DNA of 64,000 bases from DASQZJ01 sp035638775. Its GTDB lineage: Bacteria > Pseudomonadota > Gammaproteobacteria > UBA5335 > SLRW01. This document shows positions 18,887 to 28,529 of this stretch, piece by piece. A model generated the notes under the pieces. The model ran no database searches. It was not told the origin of the DNA and saw nothing but the letters and a program-made list of their open reading frames with translations. The DNA lies in the NCBI GenBank assembly GCA_035638775.1, contig DASQZJ010000064.1, positions 1 to 64,000 of the forward strand, given 5' to 3'. The first letter of the stretch is position 1. Each line of letters opens with the position of its first letter. The position numbers and the translations under genes were made by a program.

Positions 18887-19615
18887 ATGAAATCACTCCC
18901 CGCGGTGTTGCTGGTCAGCCTGCTCGCCGGCCTGTCGACCGGGGCCGTGCATGCCGAGCCCGTGCTGTCAGCATACGCGGGCTGGTCAGGGGCTTCCGGC
19001 AGCGATCTGCGGTATGCGGCGCCCGGGGGGACGTCGCTCACCGTGCACGATGTCTCCTGGAACACGGATTCGTTCGAGCCGCCGCCCTACTACGGGGTGC
19101 GCGCGACCTGGTGGCTGCGCCCCGCTTCCGGCCCCGGGTTGGCGCTGGATTTCACCCACGCCAAGATCCTGCTGCGTACGGCGGAAACGGCGCGGGTAAC
19201 CGGGATGGACGCCGGCGCCCCCGTTGACGCCCGCCGCCCTGTCGCGAGCGTCATTCCGCACTTCGAGAACACCCACGGCCTCAACTTTCTCACCCTGAGC
19301 GGGCTCTACCGGGTCGAGCTGCGCCACGGCGGCCCCCGTCCGACATGGCAGGCCTATGCCGGCGCCGGCGCCGGCGTTGCCTATCCCCACGTCGAGGCCC
19401 GGATCGGGCAGGCGGTGACGTTCCGCCACGAGTGGGCGGGGCCCGTCGCGCAGGGGCTGTTGGGCCTGGAAACCCGCACCGGCCGGCACCTGGGCTTTTT
19501 CATCGAGTACCGACTGAGCCGGGTCTGGCTCGACGAGGACCTGGCCACGGGAGCGCGGATCCGCACCAACCTGTGGCTGCACCAGGTGGCCGTCGGTGGC
19601 GGCTGGCATTTCTGA
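18887..19615 (+). CDS. Predicted outer-membrane beta-barrel protein
   Basis: A 242-residue protein with a Sec signal peptide ending AVHA-EP near residue 22. Alternating hydrophobic/polar strands rich in Gly and aromatics follow, and the C-terminus GGGWHF has the terminal Phe expected for BAM-dependent barrel insertion. It resembles small eight-stranded barrels (OmpW/PagL-like), but no catalytic residues were identified. The ATG at 18887 was chosen because it begins the signal peptide. Confidence 0.75.
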   Translation: MKSLPAVLLVSLLAGLSTGAVHAEPVLSAYAGWSGASGSDLRYAAPGGTSLTVHDVSWNTDSFEPPPYYGVRATWWLRPASGPGLALDFTHAKILLRTAETARVTGMDAGAPVDARRPVASVIPHFENTHGLNFLTLSGLYRVELRHGGPRPTWQAYAGAGAGVAYPHVEARIGQAVTFRHEWAGPVAQGLLGLETRTGRHLGFFIEYRLSRVWLDEDLATGARIRTNLWLHQVAVGGGWHF

Positions 19616-19681
19616 GCACCGGCGTCGCGAACAAGTATAGCCCGCGGCCGCCCGTGTCCCCGGCCCCGGCGCCCGAAGCCG

Positions 19682-20587
19682 TCAGTGGAAGTCGACGGTC
19701 GTCGTGTTGTTCGCCGTGACCGCCGCGTTGTGCGCCGACGAGAAGCTCACGCCGGAGTCCGCCTGGTCGGGACTGTCCTGGGCCGCGTCGCAGGTGAACG
19801 CCACCGTGTAGTCCCCGGCCGAAAGGAACGCGGCCCTGTAGGTGTAATTTCCCGACTGACTGTCCAGCTTGACCTGGGTCACGAGCAGGGGCTGGGTCGA
19901 GCCGCTGCCGCCCAGGTCCGTCGGGGTTGCATTCGAACCGCTGTAGACGTAGACGGCCGGCGTGCAGCCGGCGCCCCCCGGATGCAGGCTCGAGCCGACG
20001 GTGCCCGCGATCGCGCCGACCTGCGAGTTGTCCACGATGCGCAGCACCGGCTTGAGGAAGAAGTAGCTGCTGCTGTTCTGCGGTGCCACGATGGACTTGT
20101 GCAGCTGAAAGTCCAGGGTGAAGTCGGCCGTGCCGCCGACCGGCACGTTAAAGCCCTTGACCAGCTTCAGGCCGGTCTGTGCGCCGCTCGGGATGCGCAG
20201 GGGATAGGTGCCATTGGCATTCGTCAGGTAGCAGGGATCGGAGTTGCCGGAAGGCGCGCTCACCGATTCGCAGTCCACGCCGAGCCGCATCCACTCGTAG
20301 TGGCCCGCTGTGACCTGTCGGTCCTGCAGCAGCGGCAGACTCTTCCCGTCCTGGTACTGCATGAGGTCGACCCGCTGCGGCTTCGACAGCGTGAAGGTCT
20401 GCGCCGGGCCGCTGGCAGGCTTGATCTCGATGCTGCTGAACTGGATGACGACACTGCTGGCACTGTCCACCGGCGCGTCGGCAACGGCCACGCTGATGGT
20501 GCCCGTCCCGCCGGAGCCGCCGGAGTTGCAGCCCGCGAGCGCGAGTCCGGCGAGCAACACGATGCTCGCGGCGATCCCTTTCTGCAT
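19682..20587 (-). CDS. DUF4382 lipoprotein
   Basis: A 301-residue lipoprotein with the lipobox LALAGC (Cys20). The mature protein begins with a Gly/Ser/Thr linker, then TISVAVADAPVDSASSVVIQFSSIEIKP, the hallmark start of DUF4382. A second beta-rich domain from about residue 195 (GAIAGTV...CTPAVYVY) looks carboxypeptidase-regulatory-like. It is likely on the cell surface or in the periplasm. The function of the family is unknown. Confidence 0.87.
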   Translation of the reverse strand: MQKGIAASIVLLAGLALAGCNSGGSGGTGTISVAVADAPVDSASSVVIQFSSIEIKPASGPAQTFTLSKPQRVDLMQYQDGKSLPLLQDRQVTAGHYEWMRLGVDCESVSAPSGNSDPCYLTNANGTYPLRIPSGAQTGLKLVKGFNVPVGGTADFTLDFQLHKSIVAPQNSSSYFFLKPVLRIVDNSQVGAIAGTVGSSLHPGGAGCTPAVYVYSGSNATPTDLGGSGSTQPLLVTQVKLDSQSGNYTYRAAFLSAGDYTVAFTCDAAQDSPDQADSGVSFSSAHNAAVTANNTTTVDFH

Positions 20588-20830
20588 GCTCCTTCTCCCG
20601 CCATTGGCGTCGACTTCATGTCATGCGCAGGCGCTCCCGTGGCCGACGCCGTGCGTGTTCTCCTGACACGCATGAGAGTAGCGCATTGTTCCCCCGCCAG
20701 ACCATCCGCGGCACGAATCGGACCGAAAGCGGTCATACCCGTACAATGGACCACTGGCGCTGACGATGCCCGCATGACCGTGTGCGGCGGCGGATGCGCC
20801 GCGAACCAGACCGATACGGAGGGACCCACG

Positions 20831-21724
20831 ATGTCAAGCGCGAGCCGATCTTTCCCGTTTCCGCGCGCGGTCGCCGCCCTGGCCGGTACCGTGCTGATTG
20901 CGACCGTGGTCGCCGCAACGCCGGCGCTCGCCGCCACGCCGCCGGCCGTTGCCAAGGCACTCAGGGCGGCCGTCAACGGGCCGCAGCGCACCCCCGCGTT
21001 CAAGAAGCGCGACGCCGCGCGGCACCCGCTGAAAACACTCGAGTTCTTCGGCATCCGGCCCGGCATGACCGTCATCGAGGTGCTGCCGGCGCGCGGCTGG
21101 TACAGCGAGATCCTGGCGCCGTTCCTGCACGCGAGGGGCCAGCTCATCGAGGCCAGCGTGCCGGTCAACAGCGACAACCCCTTCCTGCACAAGATGGCGG
21201 CCGCCTACCACCGGAAGCTGGCAGGCAACCCCAAGGTATACGGCCGGGTCCGGGACGAGCCCTTCGCACCGCCGGCCTACATGGCGCTCGGCGCCCCGCA
21301 CTCGGCGGACATGGTGCTGACCTTCCGCAACATGCACGACCTGGTGTACGCCAACGTGCACGGCGAGGTGACCGACCGCATCATGCAGCGCTTCTTCCAT
21401 TCCGCCTGGCAGGTGCTCAAGCCCGGCGGCACGCTGGGGATCGTGGCGCACCGCGCCAACCCCGGCCAGCCGGTGGCGAAATCGCACATGCTCGGCCGGC
21501 TGCCCCAGGCGTACGTCATCCGGGAAGCAGAGAAGGCCGGCTTCCGGCTGGCCGGCACCAGCGACGTCAACGCCAACCCGAAGGATCCCCGCACGATGGC
21601 CGTGTGGAAGCTGCCGCCGACACTGAACGAGAGCAAGCAGAAACAGGCGCACTATCGCGAGATCGGCGAGGCCGACAACATGACGCTGCGCTTCGTCAAA
21701 CCCGGAGGAAAGGACAGTCACTGA
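20831..21724 (+). CDS. Exported class I SAM-dependent methyltransferase-like protein
   Basis: A 297-residue protein with an N-terminal signal sequence of about 35 residues ending ATPALAA. A methyltransferase-like core follows, with GIRPGMTVIEVLPARGWYSEILAPFL (motif I region near residue 75) and LKPGGTLGIVAHRANPG. This family is repeatedly found with a signal peptide although SAM is cytoplasmic, so enzymatic activity is uncertain. It diverges from the DUF4382 lipoprotein gene across a 243-bp region. Confidence 0.82.
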   Translation: MSSASRSFPFPRAVAALAGTVLIATVVAATPALAATPPAVAKALRAAVNGPQRTPAFKKRDAARHPLKTLEFFGIRPGMTVIEVLPARGWYSEILAPFLHARGQLIEASVPVNSDNPFLHKMAAAYHRKLAGNPKVYGRVRDEPFAPPAYMALGAPHSADMVLTFRNMHDLVYANVHGEVTDRIMQRFFHSAWQVLKPGGTLGIVAHRANPGQPVAKSHMLGRLPQAYVIREAEKAGFRLAGTSDVNANPKDPRTMAVWKLPPTLNESKQKQAHYREIGEADNMTLRFVKPGGKDSH

Positions 21725-21791
21725 GCGCCGGCGCGTCGACGAGCCGCCCGACGCACCCCACACCGGCGCAACACTGGAGCAGGAGGTTTCC

Positions 21792-22775
21792 ATGAAGACA
21801 CGTCGACTGGGCTCCCGCCTGGAGGTCTCCGCCATCGGGCTCGGCTGCATGGGCATGTCCGAGTTCTACGGCGCCACGGACGAGGACCAGGCGGTCGCCG
21901 CTATCCATCACGCGCTCGACCGCGGCATCACGCTGCTGGACACGGCGGACATGTACGGGGTCGGGCACAACGAGAAGCTGGTGGGGCGCGCCATCCGCGA
22001 CCGCCGCGATTCGGTGGTCCTGGCCACCAAGTTCGGCAACATGCGGGGCGACAAGGGCGAGTTTCTGGGGGTCAACGGGCGTCCCGAGTACGTGCGCCAG
22101 GCCTGCGAGGCGAGCCTCGAGCGCCTGGGGGTGGACGTCATCGACCTCTATTACCAGCACCGGGTGGACCCGGAGACACCGATCGAGGAGACGGTCGGGG
22201 CCATGGCCGAACTGGTGCGCGAGGGCAAGGTCCGCCACCTGGGCCTGTCCGAGGCCGCGGCCGCGACGGTCCGCCGGGCACACGCGGAGCATCCGATCGC
22301 CGCGCTCCAGACCGAGTACTCGCTCTGGAGCCGCGTGCCGGAGGGGGAGATCCTGGACACCTGTCGCGAGCTCGGCATCGGTTTCGTCGCGTACAGCCCT
22401 CTCGGCCGGGGCATGCTGACCGGCCAGTTCCAGAAGCCGGAAGACATCCCCGAAGACGACTGGCGCCGGCACCATCCCCGCTTCCAGGGGGAGAACTTCG
22501 GCCGCAACCTCGAGCTCGTGCGCGAGGTGGAGGCGCTGGCCCGGGAGCGAGCCGTCACCCCCGCCCAGGTCGCCCTGGCCTGGGTCCTCTCCCGCGGCCG
22601 GGACGTCGTGCCGATCCCGGGCACCCGCCACGCGGCGTATGTCGACCGCAACATCGCCGCCCTGGATCTCGAGCTCACCGCCGATGAGCTCCAGCGGCTG
22701 GACCGCGCGTTCCCGCCCGGGGCCGCCGCCGGTGAGCGCTACCATGCGGCCGGGATGAAGACCGTCAACGGCTGA
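21792..22775 (+). CDS. Aldo/keto reductase
   Basis: A 327-residue NADPH-dependent (beta/alpha)8 oxidoreductase. The catalytic tetrad residues can be placed at Asp51 and Tyr56 (LDTADMYGVGHNE), Lys84 (LATKFGN) and the His of YYQHRVDP. The C-terminal IPGTRHAAYVDRNI binds the cofactor phosphate. The N-terminus RRLGSRLEVSAIGLGCMGMS is typical of AKR subfamilies acting on small aldehydes. An AGGAGG site precedes the ATG. Confidence 0.93.
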   Translation: MKTRRLGSRLEVSAIGLGCMGMSEFYGATDEDQAVAAIHHALDRGITLLDTADMYGVGHNEKLVGRAIRDRRDSVVLATKFGNMRGDKGEFLGVNGRPEYVRQACEASLERLGVDVIDLYYQHRVDPETPIEETVGAMAELVREGKVRHLGLSEAAAATVRRAHAEHPIAALQTEYSLWSRVPEGEILDTCRELGIGFVAYSPLGRGMLTGQFQKPEDIPEDDWRRHHPRFQGENFGRNLELVREVEALARERAVTPAQVALAWVLSRGRDVVPIPGTRHAAYVDRNIAALDLELTADELQRLDRAFPPGAAAGERYHAAGMKTVNG

Positions 22776-23454
22776 ACCGGGTGAGCGGGCCCGGGCCGGG
22801 CGGTCCGGGCTCCCCTCCCCGTCATTACCGGATCTCGCGCGCTCGCGCAGCAGGCCGTCCAACCCACCTATTCGGTCCCCGGTTTCAGATGAGCGGGACC
22901 AACTTCCCGACCTCGGGTATACGTGTTGTTGACGTATACGATTCGTATATGATATTGGTACGACCAAACAGACTTAGGAGCCGGCAGAGAGCCGGCCAAA
23001 GAGCCAAGAACAGCGATGGAGGAAACCGCCGAAAGCACGAACGAGGTTGCGCTGACGGCTGCCGGTAGGTAAGCGGACGACCGGCCGGGATTTCACCCGG
23101 ATCGAGACGGGGCCCAAAAACAAAAGCAGGGCCCGCGGGAAACACGCACCGGTGGCGCCACGATTTCGCCGGCACACGGGTACTCTTCAGCCGGCATTAG
23201 CGTTCCCCCAAGCCGGACGCCGGAGCACGGCGACGACCGTAAGACACGTGGGACTGCTCGCTACCCGAGGAGACTCCCAGGGTTTTGTCTAACGATCGTA
23301 CGATCCGCTTTCGGCGCTGCACAGCCAGGTGCCGCGGCATCCAGCCTCCGGGCACGGCGCAGTCCTGGGATGCCAGCCAGGAGCGCGGAAGCGTGCACGC
23401 CGACGGAAGGCGCGGCACGGACAGAAACAGCAACACACGGATGGGATCGTCACC
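22776..23454 (+). other. Long leader region of the Ig-like lipoprotein gene
   Basis: These 679 bp contain a promoter and operator cluster at 22917-22967 and then about 490 nt of untranslated leader. A possible 18-codon leader ORF lies at 23016-23072 (ATG to TAA) with only a weak ribosome site. No known riboswitch consensus was recognised. Confidence 0.5.
22917..22967 (+). promoter_or_regulatory. Promoter with paired GTATAC hexamers and a TTGGTACGACCAA operator
   Basis: GTATAC occurs at 22917-22922 and 22934-22939. Two overlapping promoter readings are possible: TTGTTG (22926)-16 bp-TATGAT (22948), or TTGACG (22929)-16 bp-GATATT (22951). A perfect 13-bp palindrome, TTGGT-ACG-ACCAA, is at 22955-22967, overlapping or just after the -10. 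This is the geometry of a repressor site. The palindrome resembles sites of FadR-subfamily GntR regulators. Confidence 0.65.
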
Positions 23455-26400
23455 ATGAACGCCAAGTCACTCGCGAAAGGCACGCTGATCGGGATCGCCC
23501 TGCTCGGCCTGGCCGGCTGCCCGACCAAGACCCAGCTCGGCTCCGCATCGACGTCTTCGACGTCCGGCACCACCGGCGGGAGCGCCTCGGGGGCCGTGTT
23601 CAGCTATCCCTTCAACGGCGAGGAAGACGTGCCTCTCGGCACGAAGGTGGTCGTCAAGTTCTCGCAGTCGGTGAACACGGGCAGCGTCAGTGGCAGCAGC
23701 TGCAAGCAGTCCACCTTCCAGGTGGTCGACAAGTCTACCGGCAAGTGCATCGACGGCAGCGTGAACGTGGCGGGCAGTGACGACACCATCGTTCAGTTCA
23801 CCTCGGGCAACATGCAGCCGGACCGGACCTACCAGATCATCTCCTCCGGCCAGACGGTCGCCACGTTCGTCACGCGACACCGCGGCATCCATCCGAACGA
23901 GAGCGTGACCGTGGCGCAGGCGAAGCCGGCGCCCAAGGACTTCATGGACTTCAGCACCCTGCACCTGCGCTTCTCGCAGCCGGTGGACCCGTCCACGGTG
24001 CAGGCCGGCAGCAGCTTCAAGTTCCAGGACGGCAGCGGCAACGAGGTGCCCGGCAGCCTGTTCGTCCAGGGCCGCTACCTGACGTTCGACCCCAAGAACG
24101 ACCTCGACCCGAGCCAGACCTACACCATCAGCCTGAACGGCAACGTGAAGACCATTGCCGGAAATGCGCTCCAGGCCTGGAGCGAGAAGGTGACGCCCGC
24201 GGACACGACGCCGCGCGCGAAGCAGAAGCTCGCCTTCGATCCCGAGCCGACCTCGCTCACCTCGCCGGGCACGATGCCGACCTCCACGCTGTCCGGTGAG
24301 GAGGTCAACGCGATGGACCTTTCCTCGCCGCTGATCGGCAACGTCACCAGCGTGGCCAAGGGCACCCTGTACAGCTACCTGGCGAACGAGAACAAGTTCA
24401 CGGGCATGGTGCCGATCACCATTCCCAAGGGCCAGCTGATCAAGGCCGCCGGCATGAGCGTCAAGCTGGGCGGCAAGGTGCCGGCCAACGTCGACACCGG
24501 CGACCTGCACGTGCGCTTCATCAGCGACGCCAACGGCTACCTGGTGCTGCGCCCGACGTCGGTGCCCGGCGGCAGCGGCTACAACGTCTTCATGACCTTC
24601 GACGTCGCGGTCACCACCGCCAACCCGAAGGCCAACGCGATCCTCAACCAGGACGTGCTGCAGGTGCAGGCCGCCGGGCTGGCCACGGCGAGCGGCCCCA
24701 ATGGCAACACGATCTCGATCGAGACCGTGGGCGCGATGCAGCTCAATCTGCTTAACGCGGGCTACGCCACGGCCAACTTCGACTTCAAGTTCTCGGCGCC
24801 GTCGACCAACGTCCTGCCGACGGACACGAGCGCTCCGACGATCCAGACGACCTATCCCGCCGATGGCAGCGACTCCTTCCCGGCAGCCGCGAGCCCGTCG
24901 GTGGTGTTCTCGGAGCCGGTGACCCAGAGCACGGCTGAGTCGGACATCACGCTGACGGACAGCACCACCAGCACCAGCGTGCCGGCGACCGTCAGCGTCG
25001 ACGGCTCCACCGCCGTGGTTACGCCCAACCAGCCCCTGACCCGCGGTGACAAGTACCAGCTGAACGTCACCTCCGGGATCCAGGACTATGCCGGCAATCC
25101 GCTCGCCAGCGGACAGACCACCTCGTTCACGGTGCCGGCGTTCAACGCCAGCCCCGGCAACGGCGCTGCTCCGCCACTGATCAGCGCGATCTACCCGGGG
25201 ACGCCCTGTGCCCTGACGGGGGGTAACTGGCAAAACGGCACCGGCACGAGTGCCGGCCACTGCGAGGGCGGCAAGAGCACCGACGACACCTTCCAGGTGT
25301 TCCAGCTGCCGGCCAACCGCTACATCGACGTGTACTTCACCAAGCCTATTGCCCCGTCGTCCCTGACCCTGGCAACCACGTGCCCCAAGAGCGGCACGCC
25401 CAACGGCAGCATTCTGGTAGAGCACCTGAACAGCAACGGCAAGTGCGAGAACGTCGTGTCCGGCACGCTGGAGAAGACGCCGGAGCACGTCCGCTTCCTG
25501 CCGAGCGACCCCTGGCAGGCCGGTTGGCACTATGCGGTCGAGCTCCGCGCCGGGACAGAAGGCTCGACAACCTGCGGACAGAACGTGATCTGCGGCTCGA
25601 AGAACTCGCTGCCACTGAACCCCGACCCCTTGGCCGGCGGCACCAGCGGTGGGACGAACGTCGCCTTCAAGATGCCGTTTGACGGGGCTCCCGCCGTGCA
25701 CCAGAGCAGCTACGCTCCGGTTGCCCTGACCCCGACCACAGACCAGAACGGCAACGGCTACTACGATACCGGCTCGCCCGCAGAGCAGATCCGGGAAGGC
25801 AACAGCGCCTACGCCTATATCCCGAGCAACAGCTGCAGTGGGCTCCTGTGTCCCGTATCCATCACCGGGCCGGATCAGAGTAACGGCAAGGGCGGGCACA
25901 TCTTCCTGTCGAACCCGCTGCCGGCACGGATGCTGGGCCCTGACAGCAAAGGGCGCATTCCCGTACGGCTGTCGCCGGGGGTCATATACGGCACGAACCT
26001 GAACATGCAGGCATCCTCCCTCAGCGTCAGCGCGAGCACCGGCATCGCCATACTCCGGATACGGCAGATCCGCATACCGATCAACCCGGACGGCAGCGCA
26101 GGCAGCCCGGTCAAGGGAGAGGACCCAGTCGGTTATATCACGTACCAGACCGATCCAAGCACAGGGAAAAAGGTGCCCTGGATGCATGCGTACATGGACG
26201 TGTACATGGACACGCCGGACGAGAACGTGGCGAATGGTGCCGGTAGCACGGACCTGCACAGCAAGGCGGTCGGGCCGATCGAGCTGGCTGGACCGGTCAA
26301 GTTCGACGACGACGGCCAGCTCGACATCACCCTGAGCAACCAGCAGGCGATCGACATCCCTGTTCACGCCCAGGCGAGCATCCCCCTTCTCGGCGGGCTC

Positions 26401-26505
26401 GTAAGCGCCGACCTTACCGTCCAGATGCCGAAGGGAGGCATGCAGGTGCACTACCTTGGCGCCCCGCTGAAGGGACGCACCAAGGGTCGGCCGCAGTACG
26501 ACTGA
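23455..26505 (+). CDS. Large Ig-like-domain lipoprotein
   Basis: A 1016-residue lipoprotein with lipobox LGLAGC (Cys22) and a Ser/Thr/Gly-rich linker. At least three SbsA-type Ig-like (Big_5) modules are visible: near 45-140 (SYPFNGEEDVPLGTKVVVKFSQ), near 160-240 (STLHLRFSQPVDPSTV) and near 460-560 (TTYPADGSDSFPAAASPSVVFSEPV). The C-terminal 450 residues are beta-rich, contain Cys pairs and have no recognised domain. It is probably surface-exposed. It is followed 122 bp later by the DUF1302 outer-membrane protein gene, with a hairpin between. Confidence 0.85.
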   Translation: MNAKSLAKGTLIGIALLGLAGCPTKTQLGSASTSSTSGTTGGSASGAVFSYPFNGEEDVPLGTKVVVKFSQSVNTGSVSGSSCKQSTFQVVDKSTGKCIDGSVNVAGSDDTIVQFTSGNMQPDRTYQIISSGQTVATFVTRHRGIHPNESVTVAQAKPAPKDFMDFSTLHLRFSQPVDPSTVQAGSSFKFQDGSGNEVPGSLFVQGRYLTFDPKNDLDPSQTYTISLNGNVKTIAGNALQAWSEKVTPADTTPRAKQKLAFDPEPTSLTSPGTMPTSTLSGEEVNAMDLSSPLIGNVTSVAKGTLYSYLANENKFTGMVPITIPKGQLIKAAGMSVKLGGKVPANVDTGDLHVRFISDANGYLVLRPTSVPGGSGYNVFMTFDVAVTTANPKANAILNQDVLQVQAAGLATASGPNGNTISIETVGAMQLNLLNAGYATANFDFKFSAPSTNVLPTDTSAPTIQTTYPADGSDSFPAAASPSVVFSEPVTQSTAESDITLTDSTTSTSVPATVSVDGSTAVVTPNQPLTRGDKYQLNVTSGIQDYAGNPLASGQTTSFTVPAFNASPGNGAAPPLISAIYPGTPCALTGGNWQNGTGTSAGHCEGGKSTDDTFQVFQLPANRYIDVYFTKPIAPSSLTLATTCPKSGTPNGSILVEHLNSNGKCENVVSGTLEKTPEHVRFLPSDPWQAGWHYAVELRAGTEGSTTCGQNVICGSKNSLPLNPDPLAGGTSGGTNVAFKMPFDGAPAVHQSSYAPVALTPTTDQNGNGYYDTGSPAEQIREGNSAYAYIPSNSCSGLLCPVSITGPDQSNGKGGHIFLSNPLPARMLGPDSKGRIPVRLSPGVIYGTNLNMQASSLSVSASTGIAILRIRQIRIPINPDGSAGSPVKGEDPVGYITYQTDPSTGKKVPWMHAYMDVYMDTPDENVANGAGSTDLHSKAVGPIELAGPVKFDDDGQLDITLSNQQAIDIPVHAQASIPLLGGLVSADLTVQMPKGGMQVHYLGAPLKGRTKGRPQYD

Positions 26506-26519
26506 CTCTGGGAAGGCTC

Positions 26520-26545
26520 GGCGGGAGGGCTCCGGCCCTCCCGCC
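26520..26545 (+). terminator. Intercistronic hairpin (possible attenuator)
   Basis: A perfect 11-bp stem, GGCGGGAGGGC (26520-26530) with GCCCTCCCGCC (26535-26545), and a TCCG loop. There is no long T run, so it may be a partial terminator or a transcript-stabilising element between the two genes. Confidence 0.55.
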
Positions 26546-26627
26546 CGGTCCTTCGCCGCGAAAGACCAGGCGACCGTCCCCGCGAGAGGACGGATGACAA
26601 ATGATCCTGTTCCGGGAGAGGAGAGAG

Positions 26628-28529
26628 ATGCGCAACAAGGATACGACCCCCAGGGGGTTGCGCGGCGGGTCCCAGCTGCTCGCGGCGTGCGCTGCCGCCG
26701 GGTTGCTGCTGTCCACGATGCCGGCCCACGCGGTGCAGTTCAGCGTCGGCCATGGCGTGACCGGAAGCTTCGACACCACCATCACGTTCGGTCTCGCCTA
26801 TCGCACCCATGCCCGCGACAAGAGCCTGATCGGCAAGGCCAACCTGGTGCCGCCGGCGCCGCAGCCGGGCTCCTACGGCATTCTGCCGCCGACCGCACCG
26901 CAGCCGGGTGCCGGCACCACGCAGTTCGAGAACTATATCAACGGCCCGGGCAGCTTCGAGATCAACAAGGACGACGGCGACCTCAACTATCCGGTCCACA
27001 GCTGGATCTCGCAGGAGATCAAGGTCAACCACCAGCTGTCCCTGCAGTGGCACAACTACGGCATGTACGTGCAGGGCTACTACTTCTACGACTTCACCAA
27101 CACCAACTTCAAGAACAACCCCCTGACGGCCAACGCCCAGCACGGCCAGACCTATCGCTCCGACGCCGCGGAGAAGCGCGTCGGCCACCGCGGCCAGCTG
27201 CTGGCCTCCTACGTCTACGGCAACTGGCAGATCGGCCAGCACCCGCTGAACGTGCGCGTGGGCAACCAGGTGGTCAACTGGGGCGAGAGCACCTTCCTGC
27301 TGTTCGGCATCAACCGCGTCAATCCTTACGACGTCGCTGCCTTCATGAAGCCGGGCGCGAAGGTGAAGGACGTGCTGCTGCCGGTGCCCATGGTGTTCTC
27401 CAGCTTCGGCATCACCCAGAACCTGTCGGTGGCGGGCTTCTACCAGTGGAGCTGGCGCAAGACCTATCCGGGGCCCTCCGGCAGCTACTTTTCCAGCGCG
27501 GATCCCGCGGGTGTGAACGGGCGCTGGATCAACCTGAGCTTCGGGCGTTTTCGTGACAGCCAGTACCTGTCGACGCCCCGGACCGGCTCGAAGACCCCGC
27601 CCAACAACGGGATGTACGGGCTCAAGCTGGACTACATGATGCCCAACGGCACCGAGGTGGCGGCCTACGCGGAGAAGCTCAACAGCACCGTGCCGTTCGT
27701 CAGCTTCTACGCCGCCGACCCGAGCCAGGGCCTGACCGGTCCCAACGTGACCGGCCACTACTTCACGGACTACCCGTCGAACATCAATACCTACGGCCTG
27801 AGCTTCAACACGCTGGGCCCGCGCGGCTGGTCGATCGCCGGCGAGCTGTCCTATACGCCCAACCAGCCGATGCAGGTGGACACCATCGAGGAGACGCTGG
27901 CGGCGCTGTCCCCGCTCACGCCCCTGTACCAGCCCGGCTACTTCGCCAACCAGCTCGGCCAGTTCCAGCCCGGGCAGTACGTCAAGGGCTACCGGCGCCA
28001 CGGCTGGTACCAGCTGGACCTGACCGGCATCCAGATCTACGGCAGCAACAACTGGATCGGCGCCGACAGCATCCTGCTGGTGCTCGAGGGCGGTGCGGAC
28101 TACGCGGCCGGACTGCCGAGCCGGGACACGTTCCGCTTCGACGCCCCGATGACCGGCATGAAGGGCGGCAGCCAGACGCTCAACCAGGCCAACGGGGACT
28201 TCGTCGCGACGCCCATCAGCCAGCCGAACACGGACTTCGCCAACGCGTTCGCCTGGGGCTACCGCGTGATGATCCAGCCCAAGTACTTCCGGTTCATGGG
28301 GACGGACTGGACCTTCGAGCCGCTGCTGTTCTACAGCCAGGACGTCAACGGCACGACCCCGGGGCCGATGCGCAACTTCGTGAAGGGCAACAAGAACGCC
28401 AGCATCCAGGCCGAGTTCGACTACCAGAAGACCTGGGATGTATCGGTCGGCTACAACGCGTACTGGGGCAAGCTGAACTACCTGCGGGATCGCAATTACG
28501 TGTCGGCGAGCGTGAGCTATTCGTTCTGA
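26628..28529 (+). CDS. DUF1302 outer-membrane protein
   Basis: A 633-residue protein. A signal peptide ends near residue 40 at MPAHA-VQF. The mature part is a long beta-barrel with the DUF1302 features INKDDGDLNYP, VRVGNQVVNWGESTFLLFGINRVNPYD and a C-terminus ending in SYSF. DUF1302 genes usually sit beside a DUF1329 gene and are linked with lipid or steroid metabolism; no DUF1329 gene is present here. ATG 26628 follows GGGAGAGGAGAGAG directly; an in-frame ATG at 26601 is the alternative start. Confidence 0.88.
   Translation: MRNKDTTPRGLRGGSQLLAACAAAGLLLSTMPAHAVQFSVGHGVTGSFDTTITFGLAYRTHARDKSLIGKANLVPPAPQPGSYGILPPTAPQPGAGTTQFENYINGPGSFEINKDDGDLNYPVHSWISQEIKVNHQLSLQWHNYGMYVQGYYFYDFTNTNFKNNPLTANAQHGQTYRSDAAEKRVGHRGQLLASYVYGNWQIGQHPLNVRVGNQVVNWGESTFLLFGINRVNPYDVAAFMKPGAKVKDVLLPVPMVFSSFGITQNLSVAGFYQWSWRKTYPGPSGSYFSSADPAGVNGRWINLSFGRFRDSQYLSTPRTGSKTPPNNGMYGLKLDYMMPNGTEVAAYAEKLNSTVPFVSFYAADPSQGLTGPNVTGHYFTDYPSNINTYGLSFNTLGPRGWSIAGELSYTPNQPMQVDTIEETLAALSPLTPLYQPGYFANQLGQFQPGQYVKGYRRHGWYQLDLTGIQIYGSNNWIGADSILLVLEGGADYAAGLPSRDTFRFDAPMTGMKGGSQTLNQANGDFVATPISQPNTDFANAFAWGYRVMIQPKYFRFMGTDWTFEPLLFYSQDVNGTTPGPMRNFVKGNKNASIQAEFDYQKTWDVSVGYNAYWGKLNYLRDRNYVSASVSYSF

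Noticed and set aside
20588..20830. Possible small gene between the DUF4382 and methyltransferase-like genes
   Set aside because: No frame with a ribosome site and sensible composition; it is best read as a divergent promoter region.
22797..22900. GC-rich stretch after the aldo/keto reductase as a terminator
   Set aside because: No clean stem with a T run could be drawn.
23467..26451. 994-codon open frame antisense to the Ig-like lipoprotein
   Set aside because: Composition (Arg/Val/His/Gly-rich, no domains) is that of a GC-bias shadow. The plus frame has a lipobox and recognisable Ig modules.
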